DNA of 64,000 nt from NCBI GenBank assembly GCA_037447655.1, contig JBBHKE010000962.1, positions 1 through 64,000 on the forward strand, read 5' to 3'. A model generated the notes under the pieces. It made no database searches, was not told where the DNA came from, and saw only the letters and a program-made list of their open reading frames with translations. The DNA is from Zygnema cylindricum. Lineage: Eukaryota > Streptophyta > Zygnematophyceae > Zygnematales > Zygnemataceae. A program made the position numbers and the translations under genes. Positions 55,066 to 63,881 of this stretch are shown piece by piece (within the stretch, counting starts at the first letter, position 1; each line of letters opens with the position of its first letter).

Positions 55066-56206
55066 TCCAAGCGGTGGGAAGAGACATACCAAGCCCGACT
55101 ATTTCAGATGGTAGTACTTTGGCGAGGAGTAAAACATGCTTTTACAGCTATAGCACCAAATGAGATCCTTTCAACTCTTCGGTCAGAATCTTCGGAAATC
55201 CCGTCCCAAGATGGGAAGTTCAACCGACAAGTGGTGTCACTGACCATCCCAGCTTTCGCGCTCAGGATTGTATCATTATTTTCAGGAATCAGCACTGATT
55301 TAGAAGCGGTTTTGAAAGCAGGATACGTAATAGAGGCGTATACCGCTGTGGAAATATCACCCGAAGCTCGAGCCGTCAGCGAGCATCGCCTTCACCAACT
55401 ACACCAACTCTATCATCAACAACTCCCAGTGTCGGCAATCTCCCAAGCTCACCGAAGCTTACCTCAGAATGTGGAAAACATCATAACCCCACACGTCGCC
55501 AGTCTGGAAAGGGTAGATTTGGTGGTAGCAGGATGGCCTTGTCAGGTATACTCCCTAGCCGAACAAGGAAAAGGACATGCAGACCGAAGAAGTAGGACTT
55601 TCTTTATAATCATACAAGTAACATCATGGATACAAACCCTCCAAAACACACTAGTGGGGTATGTTTTGGAAAATGTCCACCCGGGGGATGATCGGCGACA
55701 ACATGTAGCGGACAGCTGGAAACAGGTCACCCAGATTTTAGGAATCCCGTTGGTTTTTCGACGCGGCACAGATGGGATCTCGGGCCCACCGAGTAAGGGC
55801 TTATTGGACCAATTTAATCCCACTCCCCATCCTCAGACAACTCTTGAACAAACAGATTCCGGATCACAACAATATGGTACAACAAATCCTGAAAAAGGGG
55901 CGAATGGCCACACCCGTCACCAAAACTGACTGCCCTCCCTTCTTCAAATGCAACAAACCAGGATTACTCCGTAGAGCTCTTCCGAAATTGGTCTCCTTTC
56001 CCAACAGCCATGCGTATAGGAAAGGGGCAGCCGGAATGATATTTGACAGTACCACAGAAACATGGACAACCCCAACCATTGAAGAAAGGGAGCAAGCCAT
56101 GGGATTCTACCCGGACAACACAGCTGCACCAGGTATTTCGGAACTTCAAAGATGCAGCCTAATCGGACAAAGCATGGACTTAAACGCAATCACATGGGTG
56201 ATTTAA
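55066..56206 (+). pseudogene. Retrotransposon-borne DNA (cytosine-5) methyltransferase, one frameshift
   Basis: The protein would transfer a methyl group from S-adenosylmethionine to cytosine C5 in DNA. Visible motifs in order: I, IVSLFSGISTDLEAVLKAGY (about 55267); an acidic residue in YTAVEISPEA; IV, DLVVAGWPCQVYS with the catalytic Cys codon at 55540-55542; VI, YVLENV (55660-55677) with the catalytic Glu; VIII, GSRAHRVRAYW (55775); a target-recognition-like stretch; IX, IEEREQAMGFYP (56081); X, SLIGQSMDLNAI (56158). The span I to X is about 312 residues, normal for a DNMT3-type catalytic domain. Motif order is canonical, so it is not a DRM, where VI-X precede I-V. One extra base near 55759 moves the frame between motifs VI and VIII. 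No chromatin-reader domain is present. Confidence 0.9.
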
Positions 56207-56366
56207 CATGCCCTTGCCCTGAGGGAGTAGTTGGATCCTCAACAAAAGGCTCAGTTATCGGAGCTGTTAGCAAAAAACAAACAGGTATTTTCCTGGTCAA
56301 TAACAGATGTCGGTATTTATAAAGGAACTCCTTTGTTTTGTCAGCCGTACAATTACCAAAAATCTT
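56207..56366 (+). pseudogene. Methyltransferase-Gypsy element: start of reverse transcriptase
   Basis: In the same frame as the methyltransferase C-terminus and separated from it by a single stop (56204-56206). It reads ALALRE, a stop, then LDPQQKAQLSELLAKNKQVF, SWSITDVGIYKGTP and CQPYNYQKS. The LLxxNKxVFSWSxxD pattern is the conserved lead-in to Gypsy RT. The catalytic domain is lost; a hairpin and a DNA transposon follow. Confidence 0.72.
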
Positions 56367-56368
56367 GA

Positions 56369-56397
56369 TAGAATGCCACCGTAAGTGGCATTCTATT
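56369..56397. repeat. 12-bp perfect hairpin
   Basis: ATAGAATGCCAC and GTGGCATTCTAT separated by five bases. It sits exactly between the truncated RT and the next transposon. Confidence 0.8.
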
Positions 56398-56400
56398 TTT

Positions 56401-57342
56401 GGGAATTGCTAATCGCAAAGACTATTTTTGCTACGCGCATGTACTTTTCAAAAATTGTACATTTGAAGTACAGTATAGTACAAGTTATGTACTTTTGAGT
56501 TCAGATTTGACGGTCAATCCGTCGAACAACTTTTACTGGAAAAATATCGTAACGACAGTTAAAAATGTGTCACGCTTGCGAACGTCGACCGTCATAAAAA
56601 AAAAAAAATTCACACGGCCGGCGCAGGTTTACAGTAACAAAACTGCGGCAACCACATGTAAATAAAATGGTTGAGCGTAGGTAGTTTCTCACTTCACGTG
56701 AGCTCCACTGTGAGAGCACGTACTAACATTTAACTAAGATGCAAAAATGGAATCTAATCGCAAACCGTTACGTTGACCTTGGGCACAAATTAAAGGACGA
56801 CGTCATATGTATAAATTAACTCGCACGAAACAAATAAACTTCTTACAAGTTAAGAAAGCGTACCCGCGTAGAAATATCGATGAAACTAAATGATAAAAAA
56901 ATGCGTCGTCATGCGCGACCAAATGAAGCAACACTATTTATAAATCAACTTTCATACATTGAGAACGTACTTCACATTGATTCATATTCACGAAAAAAGT
57001 AAAATACGCACATAAAAACAAAATAAAGTACGCACTTAAATGCCAACATGTGCTCTCATAGTGGAGCTCACGTGAAGTGCGAAACTATCTGCGCGCAGAC
57101 ATTTTATTTACATGTGGTTGCCGCAATTTTGTCCGTTGTATTTTTTTTATGACAGTCAACATACGCAAGGGCGACATATTTTTAACCGTCGTTGTAATAT
57201 TTCGCCAATCAAAGTTATTCGAGGGACTGACCGTCAAATTCGAAATCAAAGGTACGTAGCTTATACTTACTGTACTTCAAATGTACAATTATTGAAAACT
57301 ACCTGCGCGCAACAAAAATTGTCTCTACAAGTAGCAATTCCC
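56401..57342. mobile_element. DNA transposon with long inverted repeats
   Basis: Arms of about 320 bases at each end are inverted copies of one another, roughly 80 percent similar by eye. Shared segments include GGGAATTGCTA at the tips and GCGGCAACCACATGTAAAT and CACTTCACGTGAGCTCCAC further in. Flanks CTATTTTT (56393-56400) and TTATTTTT (57343-57350) look like an 8-bp target duplication with one change. No transposase frame is present, so it is non-autonomous; hAT or Mutator-like are both possible. Confidence 0.82.
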
Positions 57343-57439
57343 TTATTTTTTAGCAATAACAGTGGTTCACGTTATACTTCCAAAGATACATGACCGAACA
57401 GGCGTAAACCTATTGTTTTTCTGGAAACTTTTCAGTTTC

Positions 57440-57560
57440 AGCGCAGTGCAGCAGCGCAGCTGCTATACAGACAGAGCAGCGCAGTTGCTATACATACATA
57501 GCAGCGAAGCAGCAGAGCAGCGCAACAGCGAAGCTGCAACACAGACAGGACAACGCAACC
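57440..57560 (+). repeat. Imperfect GCAGC-rich repeat
   Basis: Repeats of GCAGC, AGCAGCGCAG and CAGCTGCTAT-like words. Low complexity, no gene. Confidence 0.7.
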
Positions 57561-57659
57561 ACGATTATATTTGATATGGTTTGTACGGACAACGCAGGGT
57601 CTGATATTCTTAATGTGATTCTGTACAGGATAGAGCAACTGCGATAGTACGATTCTACT

Positions 57660-57785
57660 CAACTTAGTGGGTAACTCAATGGTAACTTAGTGGGTAACTC
57701 AGTGGTAGCTTAGTGATAGCTAGTGGCAGCTTAGTAATAGCTCAGTGGTAGCTTGACAGATTAGTGGTAGCTTGGTGGTTTGAGG
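57660..57785 (+). repeat. Minisatellite, 10-18 bp variable units
   Basis: Many copies of a unit resembling CTTAGTGGTAG / CTCAGTGGTAA with variable length. Probably inside or beside the Copia-F LTR. Confidence 0.75.
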
Positions 57786-58080
57786 TACCTCTTAAGTACA
57801 GTGATGTTGCCAATTCAACAGAAGTATAAGACTTAGGACTCATAACATATTATGTATCCAGACTTCCAAGTAGTAAAACTGCTGACAGTTTTTGGGAAAC
57901 TTCTGAGTTTCATATCTTCAGTGTTGTCAAGTCAATTCTGCTCAAACTTTTGGAGTTGTTTGTGTTTATGCTACTCTATATTCGGATAGAGTTTTGTGAG
58001 TTTTAGATACTTGTATAAGATTTAGTGAGCACTTGAAAACAGCTGTATGATAGAATTTTTGATAGCTTCTGAAAGTGTAT
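57786..58080 (+). other. Probable end of the Copia-F 5' LTR and leader
   Basis: Segment 57875-57925 resembles part of the solo LTR at 11690-11740 (both contain GGGAAACT and CATATCTT). The position, just upstream of a gag start, supports an LTR or leader, but no LTR boundary can be set. Confidence 0.4.
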
Positions 58081-58466
58081 CATGTCTACTTCTACCACTA
58101 CTGCTGTTCCTCCACCTGCACCGGTGGTCGTAGAGCAACACGTTATGTGCATGTCATCAAGAATTCTTATCTTTTTGGGTGAAAAATATGTTTACTGGGC
58201 AGACATGGTGTAGACACATTTTGAGAATGTCAATCTCTTGGATTTATTAGATGGTTCTCTAGATGAATCTGATCCGTCATGGTCTAAGAAAAATACGCAA
58301 GCTCGATCTATTCTGAAATTTTGTATATTTGAGGACTTAGCTATGTCTCGGATAAAAATGAAAAAAACAATTGATATCTGGAAATCTCTTAAAAATGATT
58401 ATGAAAATGCTAATGACCAGGTAGAACTCTTATTGGATGGAAAAATTTGGGACTATAAGCACACTG
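58081..58466 (+). pseudogene. Copia-F gag, first part
   Basis: Starts MSTSTTTAVPPPAPVVV and continues with FLGEKYVYWADMV, a stop at 58212, then FENVNLLDLLDGSLDESD and KMKKTIDIWKSLKNDYENAN, typical of the N-terminal gag of Copia elements. Copia-A3 interrupts it at 58467. The remainder lies beyond the window, if anywhere. Confidence 0.8.
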
Positions 58467-59508
58467 TGTAACTCTGAGACCTCCATAAGTCCTCAGAGTG
58501 GACAGCTTCCAAGAAGCCTCTAGGATAATCCTGACCCCTTTGTGTTTAAGCAAAAATAACTGCCACCCTGCCAGACAAAAACGCTGACCAACTTCACCCC
58601 TGTGAAGACAAGACTCCCCTGAGTCGATAGCAAAAAGAATCTTTGAATTTGCTCCCCTGAGCAGTAAGTTATGGGGGGTCAAAGTTGACATTTTGTACAG
58701 AAGCTCTCTGGGAGAGGGGGTCCTATCTTCTAATTTTTCTAAGTCCTATCTCTCTCACAGACTCTATCTACTGATGTACGGAACCAATCAGAATTGAGTT
58801 CCGTACGTAAAAGTACAGCCGCCGGTGTACTTTATGTACGGACATTGTACGACATGGCCTAAATGTCGACACATGTCAAATCCGGATTCGGTGCCATAAT
58901 CTCCGGAGATTCTACGATCCAACGGAATTTCGCCACGCGTCATCCGATGTGGCGATGGCCACAAACCGCCGAAATCTTCCTCCGCGATCTCGGCGCTAAT
59001 CCCGGCCGTCCGATTAAATTCAGATTTAATCGTGGCCGTAATAAATACATGCGCGTTATTTATTTTACTTCCGAAACAAATGCGCGGTACTGATTCGTAA
59101 TCCGTACTGTTATTCGTACCGGATCTATGCATCCCGTAAATTGTAACAGTTAAATGAATTATCGTACGTATTTTAATTTATATAATTATCAAACTATATA
59201 TCACGTAATACTACTGCTAGATCTAACGGCTAAGGCTACCGGCTATTTCCTGTCTGCCGGCCGGTAGGTACAAGGATCAAATCCTGCCGCCGGCACATTC
59301 CTTTTAAATAAATAAATAAACCCTAGTATAAAATTCCCGTAAACCTCAGGATAGCCAAGGTAGCCATGGCTCTAGCTTCCTCTCCAATTTCTCAGTGACT
59401 GCGACAAGTTTGAGATTTGGAGAGAGAAGTTAGAGGTAGACTGCCTCGGCTTCTTTCTATATTTCTATTTAGACCTAGAAAATACTAATAAATCCATTAG
59501 TTTCTACA
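58467..59508 (-). repeat. Copia-A3 3' LTR
   Basis: TGTAACTCTGAGACC to TTAGTTTCTACA, 1042 bases. The tRNA-like segment is at 59224-59305 (TAACGGCTAAGG, then a TGCCGGC/GCCGGCA stem around GGATCAAATCC, then TTTT). Confidence 0.95.
58559..58663 (-). promoter_or_regulatory. R-U5 stem-loop array (Copia-A3 3' LTR)
   Basis: On the plus strand: CTTCAC-CCCT-GTGAAG at 58592-58607, GACTC-CCCT-GAGTC at 58612-58625 and TGCTC-CCCT-GAGCA at 58650-58663. A fourth stem at 58559 is broken here (GCCAG where A2 has GGCAG). All three good loops read AGGG in the RNA. Confidence 0.7.
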
Positions 59509-59521
59509 CTCCCCTTATTTT
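59509..59521 (-). other. Copia-A3 polypurine tract
   Basis: Minus-strand AAAATAAGGGGAG between the Pol stop codon and the 3' LTR. Confidence 0.87.
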
Positions 59522-62494
59522 CTAGTCAATCTTTAATTTCAGACCACACTTCTCCCTGCAAAAAATTAGCTTAGGGGAAGGCACAGGTTTGGTCATCATA
59601 TTTGCTACCATCTCACTATCTGGTCTGTACTCTAAACTGATTATTTTGTTTTCTACTTTCTCTCTAACAAAACTGAGTCTGATGTCCATGTGTTTGGCTT
59701 TAAAATGGTGTTTAGGATTGGCAGAGATAGCGATTGCTGCCTGATTATCACAAAATATTTTCTGCACACCACTCTTAAGGTGACCAAGCTCACCAAGCAA
59801 AGACTTGACCCACATCAATTCTTTTACAGCAGAGCAAGAGGCCATATACTCAGCCTCCATGGTGGACTGAGCAATAACCTTTTGCTGTTTGCTACTCCAA
59901 CAGCAAGCCCCATCACCCACATATAATACATATCCAGAAGTACATCTCCTCATCGGAGCATCACCATAACTGGCATCACTCCAAGTAGTGATGTCAGTAT
60001 TCTCCCCACCCAAATGCAACCATAGATCTCTAGTTCCTACCAAGTATCTAAGGACTCTCTTAGCTGCCTCCCAATCCTTCTTAGTGGGAGCATTTAGACT
60101 TCTACTCAGCACTCCTACAGCTGCAGCTAAATCCGGCCGGGTACAATTCATAAAATAGATTAGACTTCCCACTACTTGCCTGTAAGGAATGGTCTGCATG
60201 AACTTCTGTTCATCAGGAGATAATTCCTCGTCTAAGACTATGACTCCTTCTTCCTCACTCCCCTCACTTCCCTTCTTCAACTCCATTGGAGTTGTACAAC
60301 TATTAGCTTTATCCATTTGAAATTTTTCAAGCATGTTCCTTATTGCTTCCTTTTGAGTCAGTTTTATAATTTTCCTTTTTCGGTCTCTCTCTACTTGAAT
60401 TCCCAAAATATATCTTGCTTCTCCCATATCCTTCATTTCAAATCTCCCCTTAAGATCGGTTTTCAGTTTGTTAATTTTTTCCATTGATTTACTTAATACA
60501 AGCAAATCATCAACATAAATTGCAATAAATATCAAACCTTCCTCATCTTCGAAAACATAGATTGAGTGATCTGAGCTGATCCGAATATATCCCAGACCGG
60601 TAAGAAACTCATCAAGCTTCTTATTCCATTGTCGAGGTGCCTGTTTCAAACCATAAAGAGATTTAATCAGCCGGCATACCTTACTCTCCTCTCCTTCTTC
60701 CACAAACCCTTCGGGTTGTCGCATGAAGATCTCCTCTTCCAATTCTCTATGCAAAAAGGCTGTTTTTATGTCCATCTGGTGCACTTCCATGTCTTCCGCC
60801 GCCGCTAAACTGAGAAGTATGCGGACGGAGGGAAATCTGACCACTGGAGCAAAGGTTTCCTCGTAGTCAATTCCTTCCTTTTGTGTAAATCCCTTTGCCA
60901 CTAATCTGGCCTTGTAGCGCTCGATTGTGTTATCTGGGTTCAGTTTTAGTTTGAAAACCCACTTACAACCGATTGGTTTTCGGTTAGGTGGACAGTCCAC
61001 CAGCTCCCAAGTATCGGCTGCCATGATTGAAGCCATCTCCTCATTGATGGCTGTCTTCCACCGGTTTCTTTCTGGACAAGTCATCGCCTCTCCATAAGTT
61101 TGAGGTTCGTCTTGATGAGATAGTTTAGTTACCTTGTTATTAACCTGTTTTTCTTGCAGTCTTTTGCTACTTCTCCTCCCCCCCTCAAAATCTGAGGCCG
61201 GAATAGATGGTTCACGTGGATTCTTTCGAACAAACTCGACTTCTCCCCTATCCCTTGATTCCAAATCAATTTCCACCACGTCTTCCGCTTCGAGTAGAGT
61301 TGTCACTGGAGTTTCCACAGCCGAGTCCTTTTCAGTCTGATTTGTTCCTGCAAGAATGTCATCTTCTCTAAAACCTGGATAGTTAGGAAGCTCAAAGTCA
61401 TCGGAATTTTCTGACTCAAATCTGATTTTTACTGACTTCGTATATTTGAAGGGATCTACAGACTTTCCTTCATCCATAACTACTAGATGCTTTACTAAGA
61501 TTATATCTTCCCTTTTTAGATCATAAACTCTATATCCTTTAACATCTTCATCATATCCTAATAAGTATCCTGGTTTTCCTTTAGGATCTAGCTTCCAATT
61601 TGACCGATCAGTATCTAGACTGAACACTTGACTGCCGAAAACCTTTAAGTGAGATATGTCTGGTTTCCGGCCTGTCCATCTCTCATAAGGTGTTTGATCT
61701 TTTATAGCTGAAGTAAGAACTCTATTCTTGAGGTAATTAGCACAGTTCATTGCTTCTGCCCAAAACCTTTTCCCTATCCCTTTATCTGACAACATACTTC
61801 TAGCACTATCACTTAGTGTTCTATTTAACCTCTCGGCTACCCCATTCTGTTCAGGATTTTCTGGAACTGTCTTTTGGTGTTGAACCCCATCTTCTCTCAG
61901 AAAATCCTCAAACTGGTTAGAAGTATACTCTCCACCATTGTCACTCCTTACTCTCTTGATTGGAGTTTCATGGAGTTTTTCGCTCCATGCTTTATATTGT
62001 CTAAAACAATCCTCAGCTTCGGACTTGTTTTTCAAAAAATATACCCGGGAATACCGAGACCAATCATCAGTTATAGTCATCATAAATCTCTTCCCCCCCG
62101 GTGAGGGCACTTTAGCCGGTCCCCAAATATCTGTGTGTACTAGATCTAGAATTTTTTCTCCCTTATAGGTGGCTGACTTAGGAAAGGGCAATCTGTGTGC
62201 TTTACATTGAGCACATCCACTACAATCACTTATATCATCACTCTCACTGAACTGAATCCCTTCCACCACTCCCATCTTTTTCATCTCTCTTAACTTATCT
62301 AGATTCACATGCCCAAGCCTCTTATGCCACATCATAATATCATGAACACCAGCATAATAAAGTTTCTTCTTTTCATTACTTAAGATCAGCCTAAACATCC
62401 CATGGCTACCTTTCTCAGCAATGAAATAGACATCATCCTCAAAACTAGCAGTAAAGACTCCTTCCCTAGTGCTAGTAAAAAAAACCCTTATCAT
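59522..62494 (-). CDS. Copia-A3 Pol: integrase, reverse transcriptase, RNase H
   Basis: A 990-codon frame whose first six residues are out-of-frame read-in; true homology begins after a homopolymer frameshift. GAG-pre-integrase zinc module: His57, His62, Cys91, Cys94. Integrase core: Asp122 (VHTDIWG), Asp185 (SDNGGEY) and Glu221 (NGVAERLNRT), the D-D-35-E triad. RT follows a Ser/Glu-rich linker: [30 protein letters not shown], catalytic IYVDDLLVLS near residue 660. RNase H: TTWSDASYGD near 837, EAEYMASC near 885, and tail CGLKLKID. It copies RNA into DNA and inserts it. The zinc module reads CAQCKAH where other copies have CAQGKAH. Confidence 0.95.
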   Translation of the reverse strand: MIRVFFTSTREGVFTASFEDDVYFIAEKGSHGMFRLILSNEKKKLYYAGVHDIMMWHKRLGHVNLDKLREMKKMGVVEGIQFSESDDISDCSGCAQCKAHRLPFPKSATYKGEKILDLVHTDIWGPAKVPSPGGKRFMMTITDDWSRYSRVYFLKNKSEAEDCFRQYKAWSEKLHETPIKRVRSDNGGEYTSNQFEDFLREDGVQHQKTVPENPEQNGVAERLNRTLSDSARSMLSDKGIGKRFWAEAMNCANYLKNRVLTSAIKDQTPYERWTGRKPDISHLKVFGSQVFSLDTDRSNWKLDPKGKPGYLLGYDEDVKGYRVYDLKREDIILVKHLVVMDEGKSVDPFKYTKSVKIRFESENSDDFELPNYPGFREDDILAGTNQTEKDSAVETPVTTLLEAEDVVEIDLESRDRGEVEFVRKNPREPSIPASDFEGGRRSSKRLQEKQVNNKVTKLSHQDEPQTYGEAMTCPERNRWKTAINEEMASIMAADTWELVDCPPNRKPIGCKWVFKLKLNPDNTIERYKARLVAKGFTQKEGIDYEETFAPVVRFPSVRILLSLAAAEDMEVHQMDIKTAFLHRELEEEIFMRQPEGFVEEGEESKVCRLIKSLYGLKQAPRQWNKKLDEFLTGLGYIRISSDHSIYVFEDEEGLIFIAIYVDDLLVLSKSMEKINKLKTDLKGRFEMKDMGEARYILGIQVERDRKRKIIKLTQKEAIRNMLEKFQMDKANSCTTPMELKKGSEGSEEEGVIVLDEELSPDEQKFMQTIPYRQVVGSLIYFMNCTRPDLAAAVGVLSRSLNAPTKKDWEAAKRVLRYLVGTRDLWLHLGGENTDITTWSDASYGDAPMRRCTSGYVLYVGDGACCWSSKQQKVIAQSTMEAEYMASCSAVKELMWVKSLLGELGHLKSGVQKIFCDNQAAIAISANPKHHFKAKHMDIRLSFVREKVENKIISLEYRPDSEMVANMMTKPVPSPKLIFCREKCGLKLKID

Positions 62495-63881
62495 CTAATA
62501 CTGATGTAGAGATAAGATTTTTGTTCAGCTCCGGAATAAACAATACATCGGAGAATGTTAATATGGATGTCTTTCCTTCTACTAACACTTTTAGATCTAC
62601 CGATCCTACAAGAGTAGTGGTGACTATCCTCCCATCCCCGTACTCAATCTCTACGGTGGGAATCTTTCTTATCTTAGTGAACAGGTGTCTATCCTTACAC
62701 ATGTGCATGGAGGCACCTGAATCTACAATCCAGCCTGCTTCACCTTTCAATCCACCGTAAGCACATTTCTGCCTCCGTGGAATTTCGACCTCATTTTTCG
62801 CCTCCAACTCCTCATCCAAAAGGAGCTCATCGTCCTCGTCCTCGGATTCAGCCTCAAGTACCTGTGTGACAAGGGCCTTTTTCTTTCCTCTCGGGGTACC
62901 ACCGGTCTGCCCCTCTTTTAACCGAAGCTCGGTTAGCTTAGTGCACTCTGCCATATAGTGCCCCGGTTTCTTACAAAAATGACATAGTCCTTTGGGAGCC
63001 CTTGGTTCGAACTCATCGGCCGGTTTTTTCTGCTCCCTACCCCCATAGTTTCCGACCGGTTTTCGGGAATCCCTGTTCCTCCAATCAGTCGCTGTTGCCA
63101 AGGCTTGGCCACTCTTTCCTCCCCTTCGGATCTCAATTGTATTCTCTTGAACGAGAATCATTCCTACCACTGAGTTCCATATCCACCTTGAGTCAGGCAA
63201 GTCCTGCACACGGTAAACTATGTTCACGAACTCATCAGGTAACTTCATCAGTAAACAGTTAACCTTTTCTTTTTCACTCAAATCTTTTCCCGCACTCTGT
63301 AGCTCCATGAAGAGTGTAGCAAGCTCATTGCAAAAATCCAACATATTTCCCCCTTTGTATACATACTCCTTAACTTTCTGATCAGCCAACTGTTGTTGCT
63401 GAATCGTACCACTTCGGTACATCTCTATAAGAGCCATCCAAAGATCGGATGCCCTTTCTACCTGCAAATGAGGACATGCAAGTCCTTGAGTGAGATGGCG
63501 TAGGATGAAGTGCTTTGCCGCCATATTGTTGAAGTCCCAGGTTTCAGTATCATTCTCCTCGTTCCTCGGAATAGGTGACATGAATGCTAAACCAGTTGCT
63601 ATTGGTGTGGTCGCCTCCTTCTCCTTTCCTTTGTCCACCACCTCTCCTTCCTTTGTTTCCTCCGTTGAAGGTGAATCCTCTTTCCTGGTGAATCTGCTTC
63701 CTCCAAACCCTGGAGGAATTCCAAGACTTGATGGACGCCCCAATCGTCCACTCACTATCCCCCAAAACCTTTTTTCGCATAGAGCTCCTATCATCATACT
63801 TTCCCAGTATATGAAGCCAGTTCCATTAAAGATTGGTACCCTAGAGGGTGGGCCCATAACCTGTAACTCTGAGACCTCCAT
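62472..63881 (-). CDS. Copia-A3 Gag and protease
   Basis: A 469-codon frame. The first ATG (63879-63881) lies 18-20 bases inside the LTR; a second, nine codons on (VMGPPSRV), lies within the primer site, so the real start is uncertain. Gag body to about residue 290 (FILRHLTQGLACP, QQQQLADQKVKEYVYKGG), nucleocapsid knuckle CHFCKKPGHYMAEC at residues 300-313, an acidic stretch, and the protease site WIVDSGASMHMC with Asp387. The frame ends at residue 469 because of an expanded A-run (8 A on the plus strand at about 62478 versus 6 in A2); Pol continues in the overlapping frame. Whether this is real, a sequencing error or a programmed shift cannot be told here. Confidence 0.93.
   Translation of the reverse strand: MEVSELQVMGPPSRVPIFNGTGFIYWESMMIGALCEKRFWGIVSGRLGRPSSLGIPPGFGGSRFTRKEDSPSTEETKEGEVVDKGKEKEATTPIATGLAFMSPIPRNEENDTETWDFNNMAAKHFILRHLTQGLACPHLQVERASDLWMALIEMYRSGTIQQQQLADQKVKEYVYKGGNMLDFCNELATLFMELQSAGKDLSEKEKVNCLLMKLPDEFVNIVYRVQDLPDSRWIWNSVVGMILVQENTIEIRRGGKSGQALATATDWRNRDSRKPVGNYGGREQKKPADEFEPRAPKGLCHFCKKPGHYMAECTKLTELRLKEGQTGGTPRGKKKALVTQVLEAESEDEDDELLLDEELEAKNEVEIPRRQKCAYGGLKGEAGWIVDSGASMHMCKDRHLFTKIRKIPTVEIEYGDGRIVTTTLVGSVDLKVLVEGKTSILTFSDVLFIPELNKNLISTSVLDDKGFFY
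63847..63861 (-). other. Copia-A3 primer site, half-tRNA initiator Met
   Basis: Minus strand GGTTATGGGCCCACC at the first base after the LTR, complementary to the anticodon arm of plant initiator tRNA-Met. Confidence 0.83.

Larger units (their letters stand above)
50689..56366 (+). mobile_element. Gypsy-type retrotransposon fragment encoding a DNA methyltransferase
   Basis: A polyprotein remnant in order: Pro/Ser-rich N-terminal region, gag with CCHC knuckle, aspartic protease, C5 cytosine methyltransferase, then the first 50 or so residues of a Gypsy reverse transcriptase. There are no LTRs; the left side abuts Copia-I and the right side meets a DNA transposon. Base composition is less AT-rich than its neighbours. 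Stops and frameshifts occur throughout. The methyltransferase and RT share one frame downstream, so it was part of Pol, not a nearby host gene. Confidence 0.87.

Noticed and set aside
55066-56206. Host or bacterial restriction-modification methyltransferase
   Set aside because: It sits between a retroviral protease and an RT in the same direction and frame; no restriction enzyme or bacterial context is present.
57440-57560. A CAG-repeat coding tract
   Set aside because: No supporting reading frame or splice context; treated as low-complexity DNA.
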